A stretch of DNA of 64,000 bases from Pseudomonas lini (GTDB lineage: Bacteria > Pseudomonadota > Gammaproteobacteria > Pseudomonadales > Pseudomonadaceae), in the NCBI RefSeq assembly GCF_964063345.1, contig NZ_OZ061318.1:1984001-2048000 (forward strand), in the 5' to 3' direction. The position numbers and the translations under genes were made by a program. Within the stretch, counting starts at the first letter, position 1; every line of letters begins with the position of its first letter. The notes beneath the pieces are model-generated. The model searched no databases, had not been told where the DNA came from, and saw only the letters and a list, made by a program, of their open reading frames with translations. Shown here in pieces: positions 17,248 to 28,404 of this stretch.

Positions 17248-17952
17248 ATGAGTAAATACAACCAGATCTACAGCGATCTGCTTGCCAGCATCACGACCGA
17301 ACGTCTGGAACGCGGCGCACGTCTGCCTTCCGAAACCGAACTGATGGACAGCTATCAGGCCAGCCGCGGCACCGTGCGCAAAGCCATCGAGCAATTGCAG
17401 GAGCGCGGTTTCGCCCAGAAAGTCCACGGTAAAGGCACCTTCGTGCTGTCGACCAACCCGATCGAATTTCAGCTCGGCGGCATCGTCAGCTTCCAGGAAA
17501 CCTACCCGCGACTGGGTAACGACGTCAGCACCGAGGTGGTCGAATTCACTCAGATCCCCCTTGAAGGCCCGCTGCTCGAACATATCAAGGCAGAAGAAGG
17601 CAGCCTGATCACGCGGATCAAGCGCGTGCGGCGAATCGACGGCAAACGGGTGATCCTCGACATCAACCATTTCGTCAGCGACGTGATTCCCGGCCTGTCC
17701 CGCGATATCGCCGAACAATCGATCTACGCCTTCATCGAGCAAACCCTGCAACTGCAAATCGCCTACGCCCAACGCACCATCGAAGCGGTGCCCCGCAGCA
17801 AGGACGACCAGCAACACCTGGACCTCGACGGGCAAAGCCATGTGATCGTGGTTAGTAACCAGACGTTTTTGCAGGATGGCAGGCAGTTCGAGTACACCGA
17901 ATCGCGACATACCCTGGACAAGTTTTACTTTTCGGATGTAGCCCGGCGCTGA
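17248..17952 (+). CDS. treR: GntR-family trehalose operon repressor TreR
   Basis: A 234-aa regulator. Residues 1-70 are the winged helix typical of GntR proteins (RLPSETELMDSYQASRGTVRKAI), and the remainder is a UTRA ligand-binding domain ending in TESRHTLDKFYFSDVARR, characteristic of TreR of the HutC subfamily. The effector is expected to be trehalose-6-phosphate. ATG 17248 gives the usual MSKYNQIYSDL start; the much longer open frame upstream is the antisense of treP. It is divergent from treP across the paired operator and ends in a bidirectional terminator. Confidence 0.9.
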   Translation: MSKYNQIYSDLLASITTERLERGARLPSETELMDSYQASRGTVRKAIEQLQERGFAQKVHGKGTFVLSTNPIEFQLGGIVSFQETYPRLGNDVSTEVVEFTQIPLEGPLLEHIKAEEGSLITRIKRVRRIDGKRVILDINHFVSDVIPGLSRDIAEQSIYAFIEQTLQLQIAYAQRTIEAVPRSKDDQQHLDLDGQSHVIVVSNQTFLQDGRQFEYTESRHTLDKFYFSDVARR

Positions 17953-17958
17953 AACGCA

Positions 17959-17992
17959 AAAGGCCCCGTGAACTCGCGTTCACGGGGCCTTT
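17959..17992. terminator. Bidirectional terminator between treR and guaA
   Basis: A 15 bp perfect stem (17959-17973 with 17978-17992) with a TCGC loop and A/T-rich edges on both sides, in a convergent gap. Confidence 0.9.
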
Positions 17993-18024
17993 CATTTGTT
18001 ACGGACGATCAGCTAAAGCCGGGA

Positions 18025-19602
18025 TTATTCCCACTCAATCGTCGCTGGCGGCTTGCTCGACACGTCGTAAGTAACGCGGGAGATGCCTTCGATTTCATTG
18101 ATGATGCGGCCGCTGACGGTTTCCAGCAGTTCGTAAGGCAGGTGAGCCCAACGCGCGGTCATGAAGTCGATGGTTTCCACGGCACGCAGGGCAACGACCC
18201 AGGCGTAACGACGGCCATCGCCCACCACGCCCACCGATTTCACCGGCTGGAACACCACGAATGCCTGGCTGACCTTGTGGTACCAGTCGGCCTTGCGCAG
18301 CTCTTCGATGAAGATGTGGTCGGCGCGACGCAGCAGGTCGGCGTATTCCTTCTTCACTTCACCGAGGATCCGCACACCCAGGCCCGGGCCCGGGAACGGG
18401 TGACGGTAGACCATGTCGTACGGCAGGCCGAGCTCCAGGCCCAGTCGACGAACTTCGTCCTTGAACAGCTCGCGCAGGGGTTCAACCAGCTTGAGGTTCA
18501 TTTCTTCCGGCAGGCCACCCACGTTGTGGTGCGACTTGATCACGTGAGCCTTGCCGCTTTTGGCGCCAGCCGACTCGATCACGTCCGGGTAAATGGTGCC
18601 TTGGGCGAGGTACTTGATGTTATCCAGTTTGTTGGACTGGGCATCGAAAACGTCGATGAAGGTACGGCCGATGATTTTGCGCTTCTTCTCTGGGTCGCTT
18701 TCGCCTGCCAGATTGTCGAGGAACTGGTCCTCGGCGTTGGCGCGAATCACTTTGACGCCCATGTTCTCGGCGAACATGGCCATCACTTGCTCGCCTTCGT
18801 GCAGGCGCAGCAGGCCGTTGTCGACGAAGACGCAGGTCAACTGGTCGCCGATAGCCTTGTGCAGCAGCGCGGCAACCACCGAGGAGTCAACGCCGCCGGA
18901 CAAGCCGAGCAATACGTTGTCGGTGCCGACCTGAGCGCGGACCTGAGCGATGGCGTCTTCAGCAATCTTCGAAGGCGTCCACAGGGCTTCGCAGCCGCAG
19001 ATGTCGAGGATGAAGCGCGAGAGGATGCGACCGCCCTGCTTGGTGTGGGTCACTTCCGGGTGGAACTGCACGCCGTAGTAGCCGCGAGCATCGTTGAACA
19101 TGCCGGCAATCGGGCAGCTCGGGGTGCTGGCCAGGATGTGGAAGTCTTCCGGCATCTTGGTGACCTTGTCACCGTGGCTCATCCACACGTCGAGGCCGAA
19201 CAGGCCGTCAGCGTCGATGTGGTCTTCGATGCCATCGAGCAGGCGGCTCTTGCCGACCACGTCAACGCGGGCATAACCGAACTCACGCAGCTCGGAACCT
19301 TCGACCTTGCCACCCAGCTGTTCAGCCATGGTCTGCATGCCGTAGCAGATACCGAAGACCGGTACGCCCAGGTCAAACACCGCTTGCGGGCAGCGCGGGC
19401 TGTCCGCTACGTGCACGGACTCGGGGCCGCCGGCGAGAATGACGCCTTTTGGAGCGAATTCGCGAATCGCTTCGTCGTCCATGTCGAACGGATGCAGTTC
19501 GCAGTACACGCCGATTTCACGCACGCGGCGGGCAATCAGCTGGGTGTACTGGGAACCGAAGTCGAGGATCAGGATGCGGTGGGCGTGAATGTCGAGGGCC
19601 AT
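18025..19602 (-). CDS. guaA: GMP synthase (glutamine-hydrolysing)
   Basis: A 525-aa enzyme of purine biosynthesis that aminates XMP to GMP with ATP and glutamine. The N-terminal glutamine amidotransferase has its nucleophile in FGICYGMQ and the catalytic His in VQFHPE. The synthetase domain has the P-loop-like LSGGVDSSV, and the C-terminal dimerisation domain ends in TIEWE. It lies 93 bases downstream of guaB, the preceding step of the pathway, with a small hairpin between them. Confidence 0.97.
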   Translation of the reverse strand: MALDIHAHRILILDFGSQYTQLIARRVREIGVYCELHPFDMDDEAIREFAPKGVILAGGPESVHVADSPRCPQAVFDLGVPVFGICYGMQTMAEQLGGKVEGSELREFGYARVDVVGKSRLLDGIEDHIDADGLFGLDVWMSHGDKVTKMPEDFHILASTPSCPIAGMFNDARGYYGVQFHPEVTHTKQGGRILSRFILDICGCEALWTPSKIAEDAIAQVRAQVGTDNVLLGLSGGVDSSVVAALLHKAIGDQLTCVFVDNGLLRLHEGEQVMAMFAENMGVKVIRANAEDQFLDNLAGESDPEKKRKIIGRTFIDVFDAQSNKLDNIKYLAQGTIYPDVIESAGAKSGKAHVIKSHHNVGGLPEEMNLKLVEPLRELFKDEVRRLGLELGLPYDMVYRHPFPGPGLGVRILGEVKKEYADLLRRADHIFIEELRKADWYHKVSQAFVVFQPVKSVGVVGDGRRYAWVVALRAVETIDFMTARWAHLPYELLETVSGRIINEIEGISRVTYDVSSKPPATIEWE

Positions 19603-19650
19603 GTGGTCAGTCTCGTCTATGCAGTTCGGTGAAGAAAATCAGAAACAACT

Positions 19651-19670
19651 CGGGGCTGAAAACAGCCCCG
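19651..19670 (-). other. Intercistronic hairpin between guaB and guaA
   Basis: An 8 bp perfect stem with a four-base loop. There is no good U-tract in the leftward direction, so it is more likely an mRNA-processing or partial attenuation element than a full terminator. Confidence 0.5.
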
Positions 19671-19695
19671 GTTACTTAACTTATTGCTGGAAGCC

Positions 19696-21243
<1,548 letters not shown>

Positions 21244-21285
21244 CTATTATTGGCATTACTGACATACGGAAAAACGACGCCTCTG

Positions 21286-21367
21286 TAGGAGCTGCCGAAG
21301 GCTGCGATCTTTTGACTTTGATTTTCAAAAACAAGATCAAAAGATCGCAGCCTGCGGCAGCTCCTAC
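21286..21367. repeat. REP pair, type C
   Basis: Inverted GTAGGAGCTGCCG / CGGCAGCTCCTAC units with GATC-rich inner ends, 15 bases from the stop of the zinc-ribbon gene and upstream of guaB. Confidence 0.9.
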
Positions 21368-21381
21368 AAAGGCGTCCGCGA

Positions 21382-21930
21382 TCAGAGTTCGACCTTGACC
21401 CAGCTCACAGGTTGATCCAGCCAATCGGCAAATTCGTCGATGAAGCTCTGCTTGAACCCGGCCTCGAGCCAGTTGTTGAAAATGAAACCCAGGTTGGAAA
21501 AGCCGCATTCCTGCAAAAACAGGAACCCGTTGATGTCGTCTTCATGCCCGCATTCAGGGCACGTGAAGTTATCGGTGCGCCCCGGCATCCACTCTTCCAG
21601 GCTTTCGAACAGCGCTTCGCCGATTTCCTTGCGGCACTCGGCACAGCCGGCTTCTTCGAGAAACCCCTTGGCCGGTGTATAGATGCAGCGCTTGGTGATG
21701 ATTTCCAGGCCATTGATCGACTCGCCGAACGGCAGCGCATCAGGGTACAGGACCACGGCGCGGGCACCGTCGGCGATGGCGTGGGCCATGCGATTGCCGG
21801 TGCGGCCACAGGTGGTCAGTTCTTCTTTAATGATGTTCTTGCGCACCAGCCAACGCACGACCGCCCGGGCCCGGGGTTCGTGTACCGGCAGGGTGGAGAT
21901 TTTCGGGACGATGATGCTTTGGGAATTCAT
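21382..21930 (-). CDS. Conserved protein with a zinc ribbon, function unknown
   Basis: A 182-aa soluble protein. Four cysteines in two CxxC pairs (C96/C99 and C124/C127 in a TCPECGHED context) form a probable zinc ribbon in the middle, framed by a basic N-terminal region and an acidic, aromatic C-terminus. Similar pseudomonad proteins carry the name sugar ABC transporter ATPase, but no Walker A, Walker B or ABC signature is present, so that name is unsupported. A nucleic-acid or metal-linked role is possible. It stands alone between REP pairs. Confidence 0.75.
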   Translation of the reverse strand: MNSQSIIVPKISTLPVHEPRARAVVRWLVRKNIIKEELTTCGRTGNRMAHAIADGARAVVLYPDALPFGESINGLEIITKRCIYTPAKGFLEEAGCAECRKEIGEALFESLEEWMPGRTDNFTCPECGHEDDINGFLFLQECGFSNLGFIFNNWLEAGFKQSFIDEFADWLDQPVSWVKVEL

Positions 21931-21978
21931 GGTGCAAGCCTACTGCGTCAAATGGATGTTCTGCGGTGTTCGTCCTGA

Positions 21979-22077
21979 CGCCATCGCGGGCAAGCCCGCT
22001 CCCACACGATCTCGGTCGTAAACACCTTTGTGCTCACCTGAGATCCTTGTGGGAGCGGGCTTGCCCGCGATAGCGCC
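21979..22077. repeat. REPIN, type A
   Basis: Inverted pair of type A REPs between two leftward genes. Confidence 0.9.
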
Positions 22078-22113
22078 AGGGCGGCCGGCAGCTTAATCCC
22101 TGACGAAATCCGG

Positions 22114-22881
22114 TCAAGTACTCAAATAGCGCCCGATCAAGGCAATCCCGCTGGCCAGTACCAACCAGGTCACCAGCCGCACGAATGCCTCGCGGGACAG
22201 TTTCATGGTCAACCGCCGGCCGATCCACAATCCCAGCGCCATCGCTGGCAACAAACACAGCGCCAATACCAACAAGGGTAGCTCGGCATACACACCGGCG
22301 ATGGCAAACAGGCTCAAACGCACCACGGTGCTGCAACTGATCAGCGCACTCTGGGTTGCCCGGGCCGCATCCTTGGGCAATCGACTATTCAAATAGATCG
22401 CATATAAAAAGCCGCCACTGCCAAACAGCGCCCCGAACATCCCACCCACCGTGCCCATCGGCACTGCCCACCCGGCAGACAATTGCGCCGGACGGGTTTT
22501 AATCCACAGGCTGTAAATCGCATAGGCGCTGATAAACAGCCCCATCAACAGCAGCAACACATCGGATTTGAGGTTCAGCAAAAATATCACTCCCAACGTG
22601 CAGCCCACCGCCATGCACGGCAACAGTCGCAGTAATTCGGGCCTCGCCACATCCCGTCGCGAGGGCAGCAGATTGCCGAACGCCGCGACGAAATCCAGCA
22701 ACACCAGCAGCGGCACGATTTTCGACAGCGGCATGAACAGGATCAGAATCGGCCCCGCCACCAGCGCGGTGCCAAAACCGGCGATACCGAACACGATGTA
22801 GGCCAGGGCAACGCCCAACCCGATCACCAGCCAATCCACCGCACCCCACGGCCATTGGTTTAACAGCTCCAGCACACTCAT
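22114..22881 (-). CDS. TauE/SafE-family membrane permease
   Basis: A 255-aa membrane protein with about eight hydrophobic segments in two halves. The glycine-rich start of the first repeat (FGIAGFGTALVAGPI) and the second repeat (GTVGGMFGALFGSGG) are typical of the TauE/SafE family, which exports sulfite, sulfoacetate or related small organic anions. The substrate here cannot be read from sequence. ATG 22881 has AAGGAAG just upstream. The divergent LysR gene starts 101 bases away and is the likely regulator. Confidence 0.8.
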   Translation of the reverse strand: MSVLELLNQWPWGAVDWLVIGLGVALAYIVFGIAGFGTALVAGPILILFMPLSKIVPLLVLLDFVAAFGNLLPSRRDVARPELLRLLPCMAVGCTLGVIFLLNLKSDVLLLLMGLFISAYAIYSLWIKTRPAQLSAGWAVPMGTVGGMFGALFGSGGFLYAIYLNSRLPKDAARATQSALISCSTVVRLSLFAIAGVYAELPLLVLALCLLPAMALGLWIGRRLTMKLSREAFVRLVTWLVLASGIALIGRYLST

Positions 22882-22981
22882 CGTCACGGCTTCCTTTAAT
22901 TCCTGTGATGACTTTAGCCAGCGCCGAGCGTTGCGACTAATATCTTCAATGTCGACCACCCATCTCGAAAAGGCATGCCTC

Positions 22982-23902
22982 GTGCTTTCAATCCGTCAAT
23001 TGCGCTACTTCGTGGAAATCGCCGAGAGCGGCAGCTTCAGCGCTGCAGCCGAACGACTGTTTATTGCTCAATCAGCCTTGAGCCGACAGATCAAGGACAT
23101 GGAAACCCGGCTGCAAACGCCGCTGTTCGAACGCACCGCGCGCCAGCCCCGACTGACAGCGGCGGGTGAGGCCTTTTTGCCTCGGGCGAGAAACCTGCTG
23201 AACGAACTGACCAAGGCCAGCGAGATGGCCACTCAGGTGGGCACCGGTCAACTCGGCGTGTTGCGCCTGAGTCATTCCAGCACCGTGCCCATGAGCGGTC
23301 GGCTGCTGCGAGGCATCAGCGTCTATCTGGATCGGCACGCCGGTGTGTTGATGGACATCGTCAAGCTGTCCTCCGAGGCGCAACTGGAAGAATTGGCCGA
23401 AGGTCGCCTCGATGTGGGCCTGTTGCGCCTGCCAGTATTGCGTCAGCGTGAAGGGGTGCAGATTGTTCCGCTGTACAGCGAGCGTCTGTTGCTGGCGGTG
23501 CCGCCGAATCATCGGCTGGCTGTGGATAAGTCCGCGCAAGGCATCGATCTGTCGCAGTTGAAGAATGAAGCGTTTATTTCCATCCCTCATCCACAGCGTG
23601 GCGGCCTGAGCTATTTGTCCGCCGAGTTGTGCATGCGCCAGGGGTTCTTTCCGAGGGCGGCTCGGGTGGTGTCACGCAAAACCACGCAACTGCAATTGAT
23701 CCAGGCCGGGTTCGGCATCGCGCTGTTACCGGAATCAATGCAGGACATCGCGCCACCGGATATCCACTTTCTCCCGTTGGCCGACCCCGATTGCCACAGC
23801 ACCGTCGCCCTCGCCTATCGGCAAAATCCCACGATGCTGGTTCAACACTTCATCAAAACCTGCACAACCCACTGTGGGAGCGAACTGTGGCGAGGGGGCT
23901 AG
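22982..23902 (+). CDS. LysR-family transcriptional regulator
   Basis: A 306-aa regulator. Residues 1-60 are the LysR helix-turn-helix (IRQLRYFVEIAESGSFSAAA, SQ-like AQSALSRQIKDME), followed by the two-lobed effector domain. GTG 22982 gives the normal MLSIRQLRYF start. The divergent TauE/SafE gene is the probable target. The last residues (CGSELWRGG) and the TAG stop are read from REP sequence beginning near 23872, so the natural C-terminus appears to have been replaced when a REP entered the end of the gene. Confidence 0.85.
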   Translation: MLSIRQLRYFVEIAESGSFSAAAERLFIAQSALSRQIKDMETRLQTPLFERTARQPRLTAAGEAFLPRARNLLNELTKASEMATQVGTGQLGVLRLSHSSTVPMSGRLLRGISVYLDRHAGVLMDIVKLSSEAQLEELAEGRLDVGLLRLPVLRQREGVQIVPLYSERLLLAVPPNHRLAVDKSAQGIDLSQLKNEAFISIPHPQRGGLSYLSAELCMRQGFFPRAARVVSRKTTQLQLIQAGFGIALLPESMQDIAPPDIHFLPLADPDCHSTVALAYRQNPTMLVQHFIKTCTTHCGSELWRGG

Positions 23903-24023
23903 CCCCCGTTGGGCTGCGAAGCGGCCCCAAAATCTCTGATGTACCAAAGATCTTGTGAGTGCTACGCACTCAAACGGGGGCTAGCTGATCTGGTCAAGTA
24001 ATCCCGGACACCAGTTACGGTGT

Positions 24024-25162
<1,139 letters not shown>

Positions 25163-25311
25163 GGAACCTCCAAATTGGCGAAATCATATCGCCCTTAAGA
25201 GGCGTCCGGAATTATTAGGCCAGATCAAGCCCCCTCGCCACAGGTCGCTCCCACAGGGGATTTGTGTTGATTCATGGAGATCGATGGACGAATGCCTTTA
25301 TCATGCGCCCC

Positions 25312-26691
25312 ATGATTAAAGATCCTTTTGCAAGACTCGGTCTGGACCGGGAAGTCCTGACTGTCAGCCAGCTCAACGGCCGCGCGCGGGTGTTGCTCGA
25401 AGACGTGTTCAGCAACATCTGGGTCGAAGGCGAAATCTCCAACCTCGCCCGCCCGGCGTCCGGCCATGTGTATTTCACCCTCAAGGACAGCGGCGCCCAA
25501 GTGCGTTGCGCGCTGTTCCGGCAGAACGCCGCGCGGGTTCGCCAGGCGCTGAAGGACGGCTTGGCGGTCAAGGTTCGCGGCAAGGTTTCGCTGTTTGAAG
25601 GCCGTGGCGATTACCAACTGATTCTCGACACCGTGGAACCGGCCGGTGACGGCGCCCTGCGTCTGGCCTTCGATGCGTTGAAGGAAAAGCTCAGCGCCGA
25701 AGGCCTGTTCAGTGCCGAGCGCAAAGTGCCGCTACCGGCGCATCCGCAACGCATCGGCATCATCAGCTCGCCCACCGGCGCAGTGATCCGCGACATCATC
25801 AGTGTGTTCCGTCGCCGCGCGCCGCAGATCCAACTGACGCTGATCCCCACCGCCGTGCAAGGCCGCGAAGCCACCGCGCAGATTGTCCGCGCACTGAAAC
25901 TGGCGGACGCCCGTGGTTTCGACGCGTTGATCCTGGCCCGTGGTGGCGGCTCGCTGGAAGACCTCTGGTGTTTCAACGAAGAAGCCGTGGCTCGCGCCGT
26001 GGATGCCTGCGTAACGCCGATTGTCAGCGCCGTCGGCCACGAAACCGATGTGTCGATCAGTGATTTCATCGCCGACGTCCGCGCCCCGACACCGTCCGCC
26101 GCGGCCGAACTGCTCGCGCCGGATTCCAGTGATCTGGTGCGTCGCGTCGAAAGTCTGCACCGGCGCCTGGTGATGCGCATCCGCGACCGTTTGATGCGCG
26201 ATCGGCTGCGTCTGGAAGGCATGGCCCGGCGCCTGCGTCATCCCGGCGAACGACTGCGTCAGCAAGCACAACGTCTGGATGATCTGGACATGCGTATGCG
26301 CCGCGCCTTCGAACGCAGCCTCAATACCCGTCGCGAACGTTTGATCCGTCTGGAAACCCGCCTCGCCGGGCAACATCCGGGGCGACAACTGGCGATGCTT
26401 CGCCAGCGCCTCGACAGCCTCGCCGAACGCCTGCCCCGGGCCATGCGCGAAGGTCTTAAATCCCGCCGGCTGCAACTGCAAAGTCAGATGCAGACGCTGC
26501 ATGTGGTCAGCCCGTTGGCGACCCTCGCGCGTGGCTACAGCATTCTGCTGGACGAGCGCGGCAACGCGATTCGTAGCGCCGCACAGACCCATACCGGCCA
26601 GCGCCTGAAAGCCAAACTGGGCGAAGGCGAGCTGCAAGTGCGCGTCGAAGACAATCACCTGACGCCTGTAACCCTTTCTCTACTGGATTGA
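25312..26691 (+). CDS. xseA: Exodeoxyribonuclease VII large subunit
   Basis: A 459-aa subunit of the ATP-independent nuclease that degrades single-stranded DNA from both ends, with XseB as partner (not in the window). The N-terminal OB fold (about 15-115), the catalytic core with GIISSPTGAVIRDI and ARGGGSLEDLWCFN, and a long coiled-coil arginine-rich C-terminal part are present. ATG 25312 gives the family start IKDPFARLGLDREVLTVSQLN. The IS ends only 84 bases upstream, so the insertion may have changed its promoter region. Confidence 0.95.
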   Translation: MIKDPFARLGLDREVLTVSQLNGRARVLLEDVFSNIWVEGEISNLARPASGHVYFTLKDSGAQVRCALFRQNAARVRQALKDGLAVKVRGKVSLFEGRGDYQLILDTVEPAGDGALRLAFDALKEKLSAEGLFSAERKVPLPAHPQRIGIISSPTGAVIRDIISVFRRRAPQIQLTLIPTAVQGREATAQIVRALKLADARGFDALILARGGGSLEDLWCFNEEAVARAVDACVTPIVSAVGHETDVSISDFIADVRAPTPSAAAELLAPDSSDLVRRVESLHRRLVMRIRDRLMRDRLRLEGMARRLRHPGERLRQQAQRLDDLDMRMRRAFERSLNTRRERLIRLETRLAGQHPGRQLAMLRQRLDSLAERLPRAMREGLKSRRLQLQSQMQTLHVVSPLATLARGYSILLDERGNAIRSAAQTHTGQRLKAKLGEGELQVRVEDNHLTPVTLSLLD

Positions 26692-26694
26692 TCC

Positions 26695-27516
26695 ATGCCG
26701 CGTTTTTTAGCTCCGCTGCTGTTGCTGTGCCTGACCTTCAACGCCCACGCCGACAGTTACATCACCCGCCTGTTGAACAAACCGGTGCCGGGTGGCGTGG
26801 CGGTGGTGGATCTGGGCAGCGCCGCCCAGGCCCCCAAAGCCAGATATCAAGGCAAACCGGTATTGGTGGTCAAGGAACAGAACAACTGGCTGGCCATCGT
26901 CGGCGTGCCGCTGACTGTCAAACCGGGCAGCCAGTCGCTTAGCAGCGGTGGTCGCAACCTGAACTTCACCGTCGGCGGCAAGAAATACCCGGAACAGCAC
27001 ATCACCCTGAAAAATACCCAGCAGGTCAATCCGAACCCGGAGAATCTCAAGCGTATCGAGGGTGAGCTGGCGGAGCAGATCCAGGCCTACCGCAGCTTCA
27101 GCCCGAACACCCCGAGCAATCTGCTGCTGGACAAACCGGTCAACGGGCCGCTGTCGAGCAAGTTCGGCGTGCGCCGCTTTTTCAATGGCGAAGAGCGCAA
27201 TCCCCACGCGGGCCTCGACTTCGCGGTGCCTGCCGGCACGCCGATCAAAACCCCGGCCGCCGGCAAGGTGATTCTGATCGGTAACTACTTCTTCAACGGC
27301 AATACGGTGTTTGTCGACCACGGCCAGGGCTTTATCAGCATGTTCTGCCACATGTCGAAGATCGATGTGAAAGTTGGGCAGCAATTGACGCGTGGTGGCG
27401 TGGTCGGGAAAGTAGGCTCCACCGGGCGCGCGACCGGGCCGCATATGCACTGGAACATCAGCCTGAACGATGCGCGGGTGGATCCGGCGATTTTTATTGG
27501 GGCGTTTCAGCCTTAA
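26695..27516 (+). CDS. Secreted M23-family peptidase (LytM domain)
   Basis: A 273-aa protein with a signal peptide (residues 1-19, cleavage near AHA). The C-terminal LytM domain has zinc ligands in HAGLDFAVPAGTP and GPHMHWN. The N-terminal half is a beta-rich domain seen in M23 family proteins of gammaproteobacteria. Probable role: periplasmic peptidoglycan hydrolysis. It begins three bases after xseA and is likely co-transcribed with it. Confidence 0.88.
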   Translation: MPRFLAPLLLLCLTFNAHADSYITRLLNKPVPGGVAVVDLGSAAQAPKARYQGKPVLVVKEQNNWLAIVGVPLTVKPGSQSLSSGGRNLNFTVGGKKYPEQHITLKNTQQVNPNPENLKRIEGELAEQIQAYRSFSPNTPSNLLLDKPVNGPLSSKFGVRRFFNGEERNPHAGLDFAVPAGTPIKTPAAGKVILIGNYFFNGNTVFVDHGQGFISMFCHMSKIDVKVGQQLTRGGVVGKVGSTGRATGPHMHWNISLNDARVDPAIFIGAFQP

Positions 27517-27539
27517 ATAGCCGGTGAGGCTGATGGCCT

Positions 27540-27632
27540 CTTCGCGGGCAAGCCTCGCTCCCACAGTATCTGTGTCGTACACAAAATCTGTGAACGACAC
27601 AGATACTGTGGGAGCGAGGCTTGCCCGCGAAG
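27540..27632. repeat. REPIN with 39 bp perfect arms (type A variant)
   Basis: Bases 27540-27578 are the exact reverse complement of 27594-27632, with a 15 bp loop. The REP cores read CGGGCAAGCCTCGCTCCCACAG, and the identity extends beyond the REPs into the inner spacer. This points to recent spread or gene conversion. Confidence 0.95.
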
Positions 27633-27651
27633 GCAATGTCACAGGCGCCGC

Positions 27652-28008
27652 TTATTCCGCCTCAAGATCCTCAATCCCGTGGACCTCCCTGTGCGCCAGA
27701 CGCTCTTTGATCCAGGTCTGGGTTTCCTCCGAAAAACCAGCCAATTCTTCAGATGTGATCAGCTCATGAGTACACAGCCCCAGCAAATGAGCAGGCGCCT
27801 CATTGCGTGAGTGACTGAAAACGCCAAACGCCCAATACAGCTCCTGCTGACCGGCCTTCAGCCTTTCTTCACTGGCTTCAATACGTTCATAAGGCGTCAG
27901 GCTTTTATCCAGCACCACACGCTCGACCTCCTCCATGATCCGGATACACATCCGCTCATGGGCTACCGGACGCAATGCGCTATAGAGCTTCCAATCCGAC
28001 TCGTTCAT
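27652..28008 (-). CDS. Conserved hypothetical protein, 118 aa
   Basis: A soluble, acidic, mainly helical protein. It has no motif I recognise. ATG 28008 is preceded by AGGAG with six bases spacing; the TTG two codons upstream is less likely. The gene is monocistronic, divergent from leuA, with an AT-rich promoter region between. No function is proposed. Confidence 0.7.
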   Translation of the reverse strand: MNESDWKLYSALRPVAHERMCIRIMEEVERVVLDKSLTPYERIEASEERLKAGQQELYWAFGVFSHSRNEAPAHLLGLCTHELITSEELAGFSEETQTWIKERLAHREVHGIEDLEAE

Positions 28009-28236
28009 TGCCAACTCCTGCTTTCTGGTCGCCTGGTTGAGGCTTTAAGAATAGCTGCGTCGACCGAACTGCAATCGCCAACCTTCAATTGCGCATCGCT
28101 CAAACCTCGCGCAAACATCAATACAATCTCCGTCATTCACCGCAACAAAATCTCAATAAACTCGACTTTTCGAGTATTCCTCTCAATTTTTTTCGACTGC
28201 TTGCCATCCTTCACCCCCGCGGTTAGGGTTGAAGGC

Positions 28237-28314
28237 ATGAAAACCTCTCACACCCTCATTCAGCTTCGCCAGCACCGCAGCCTGTGCCTCGTCAGTGCAC
28301 GACTGCCAGGCTGA
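28237..28314 (+). CDS. Candidate leader peptide of leuA, 25 aa
   Basis: A short frame upstream of leuA encodes MKTSHTLIQL, RQHRSLC, LVSARLPG with five leucine codons among 25. Its stop lies 90 bases before the leuA start. A stretch of six T (28374-28379) after a GC-rich stem follows it. The frame and composition are what one expects of an amino-acid-dependent leader, but the RNA pairings I can draw do not match the classical scheme, so the role is open. Confidence 0.45.
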   Translation: MKTSHTLIQLRQHRSLCLVSARLPG

Positions 28315-28379
28315 ATCGCGGTGCCTCGTCTTACGCTTTATCCCCAGAACATTTGATCCACCGGCAGGCCGCCTTTTTT
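28272..28379 (+). promoter_or_regulatory. Possible attenuator region of leuA
   Basis: Visible pairings: 28318-28325 with 28363-28372 (eight pairs, 2 nt bulge) directly before a T6 tract; 28272-28278 with 28318-28324 (seven perfect); 28277-28284 with 28365-28372 (seven of eight). They exclude one another, which suggests a switch. However, stalling at the Leu codons would block the alternative partner rather than release it, so the sense of regulation is unclear. Confidence 0.35.
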
Positions 28380-28404
28380 CGGCCCACACAACAAGGATTT
28401 CCCG

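Noticed and set aside
15994..17952. A 652-codon open frame on the plus strand that includes treR
   Set aside because: Its first two thirds are the antisense of treP and the composition is His/Gln/Arg-rich shadow sequence; treR proper starts at ATG 17248.
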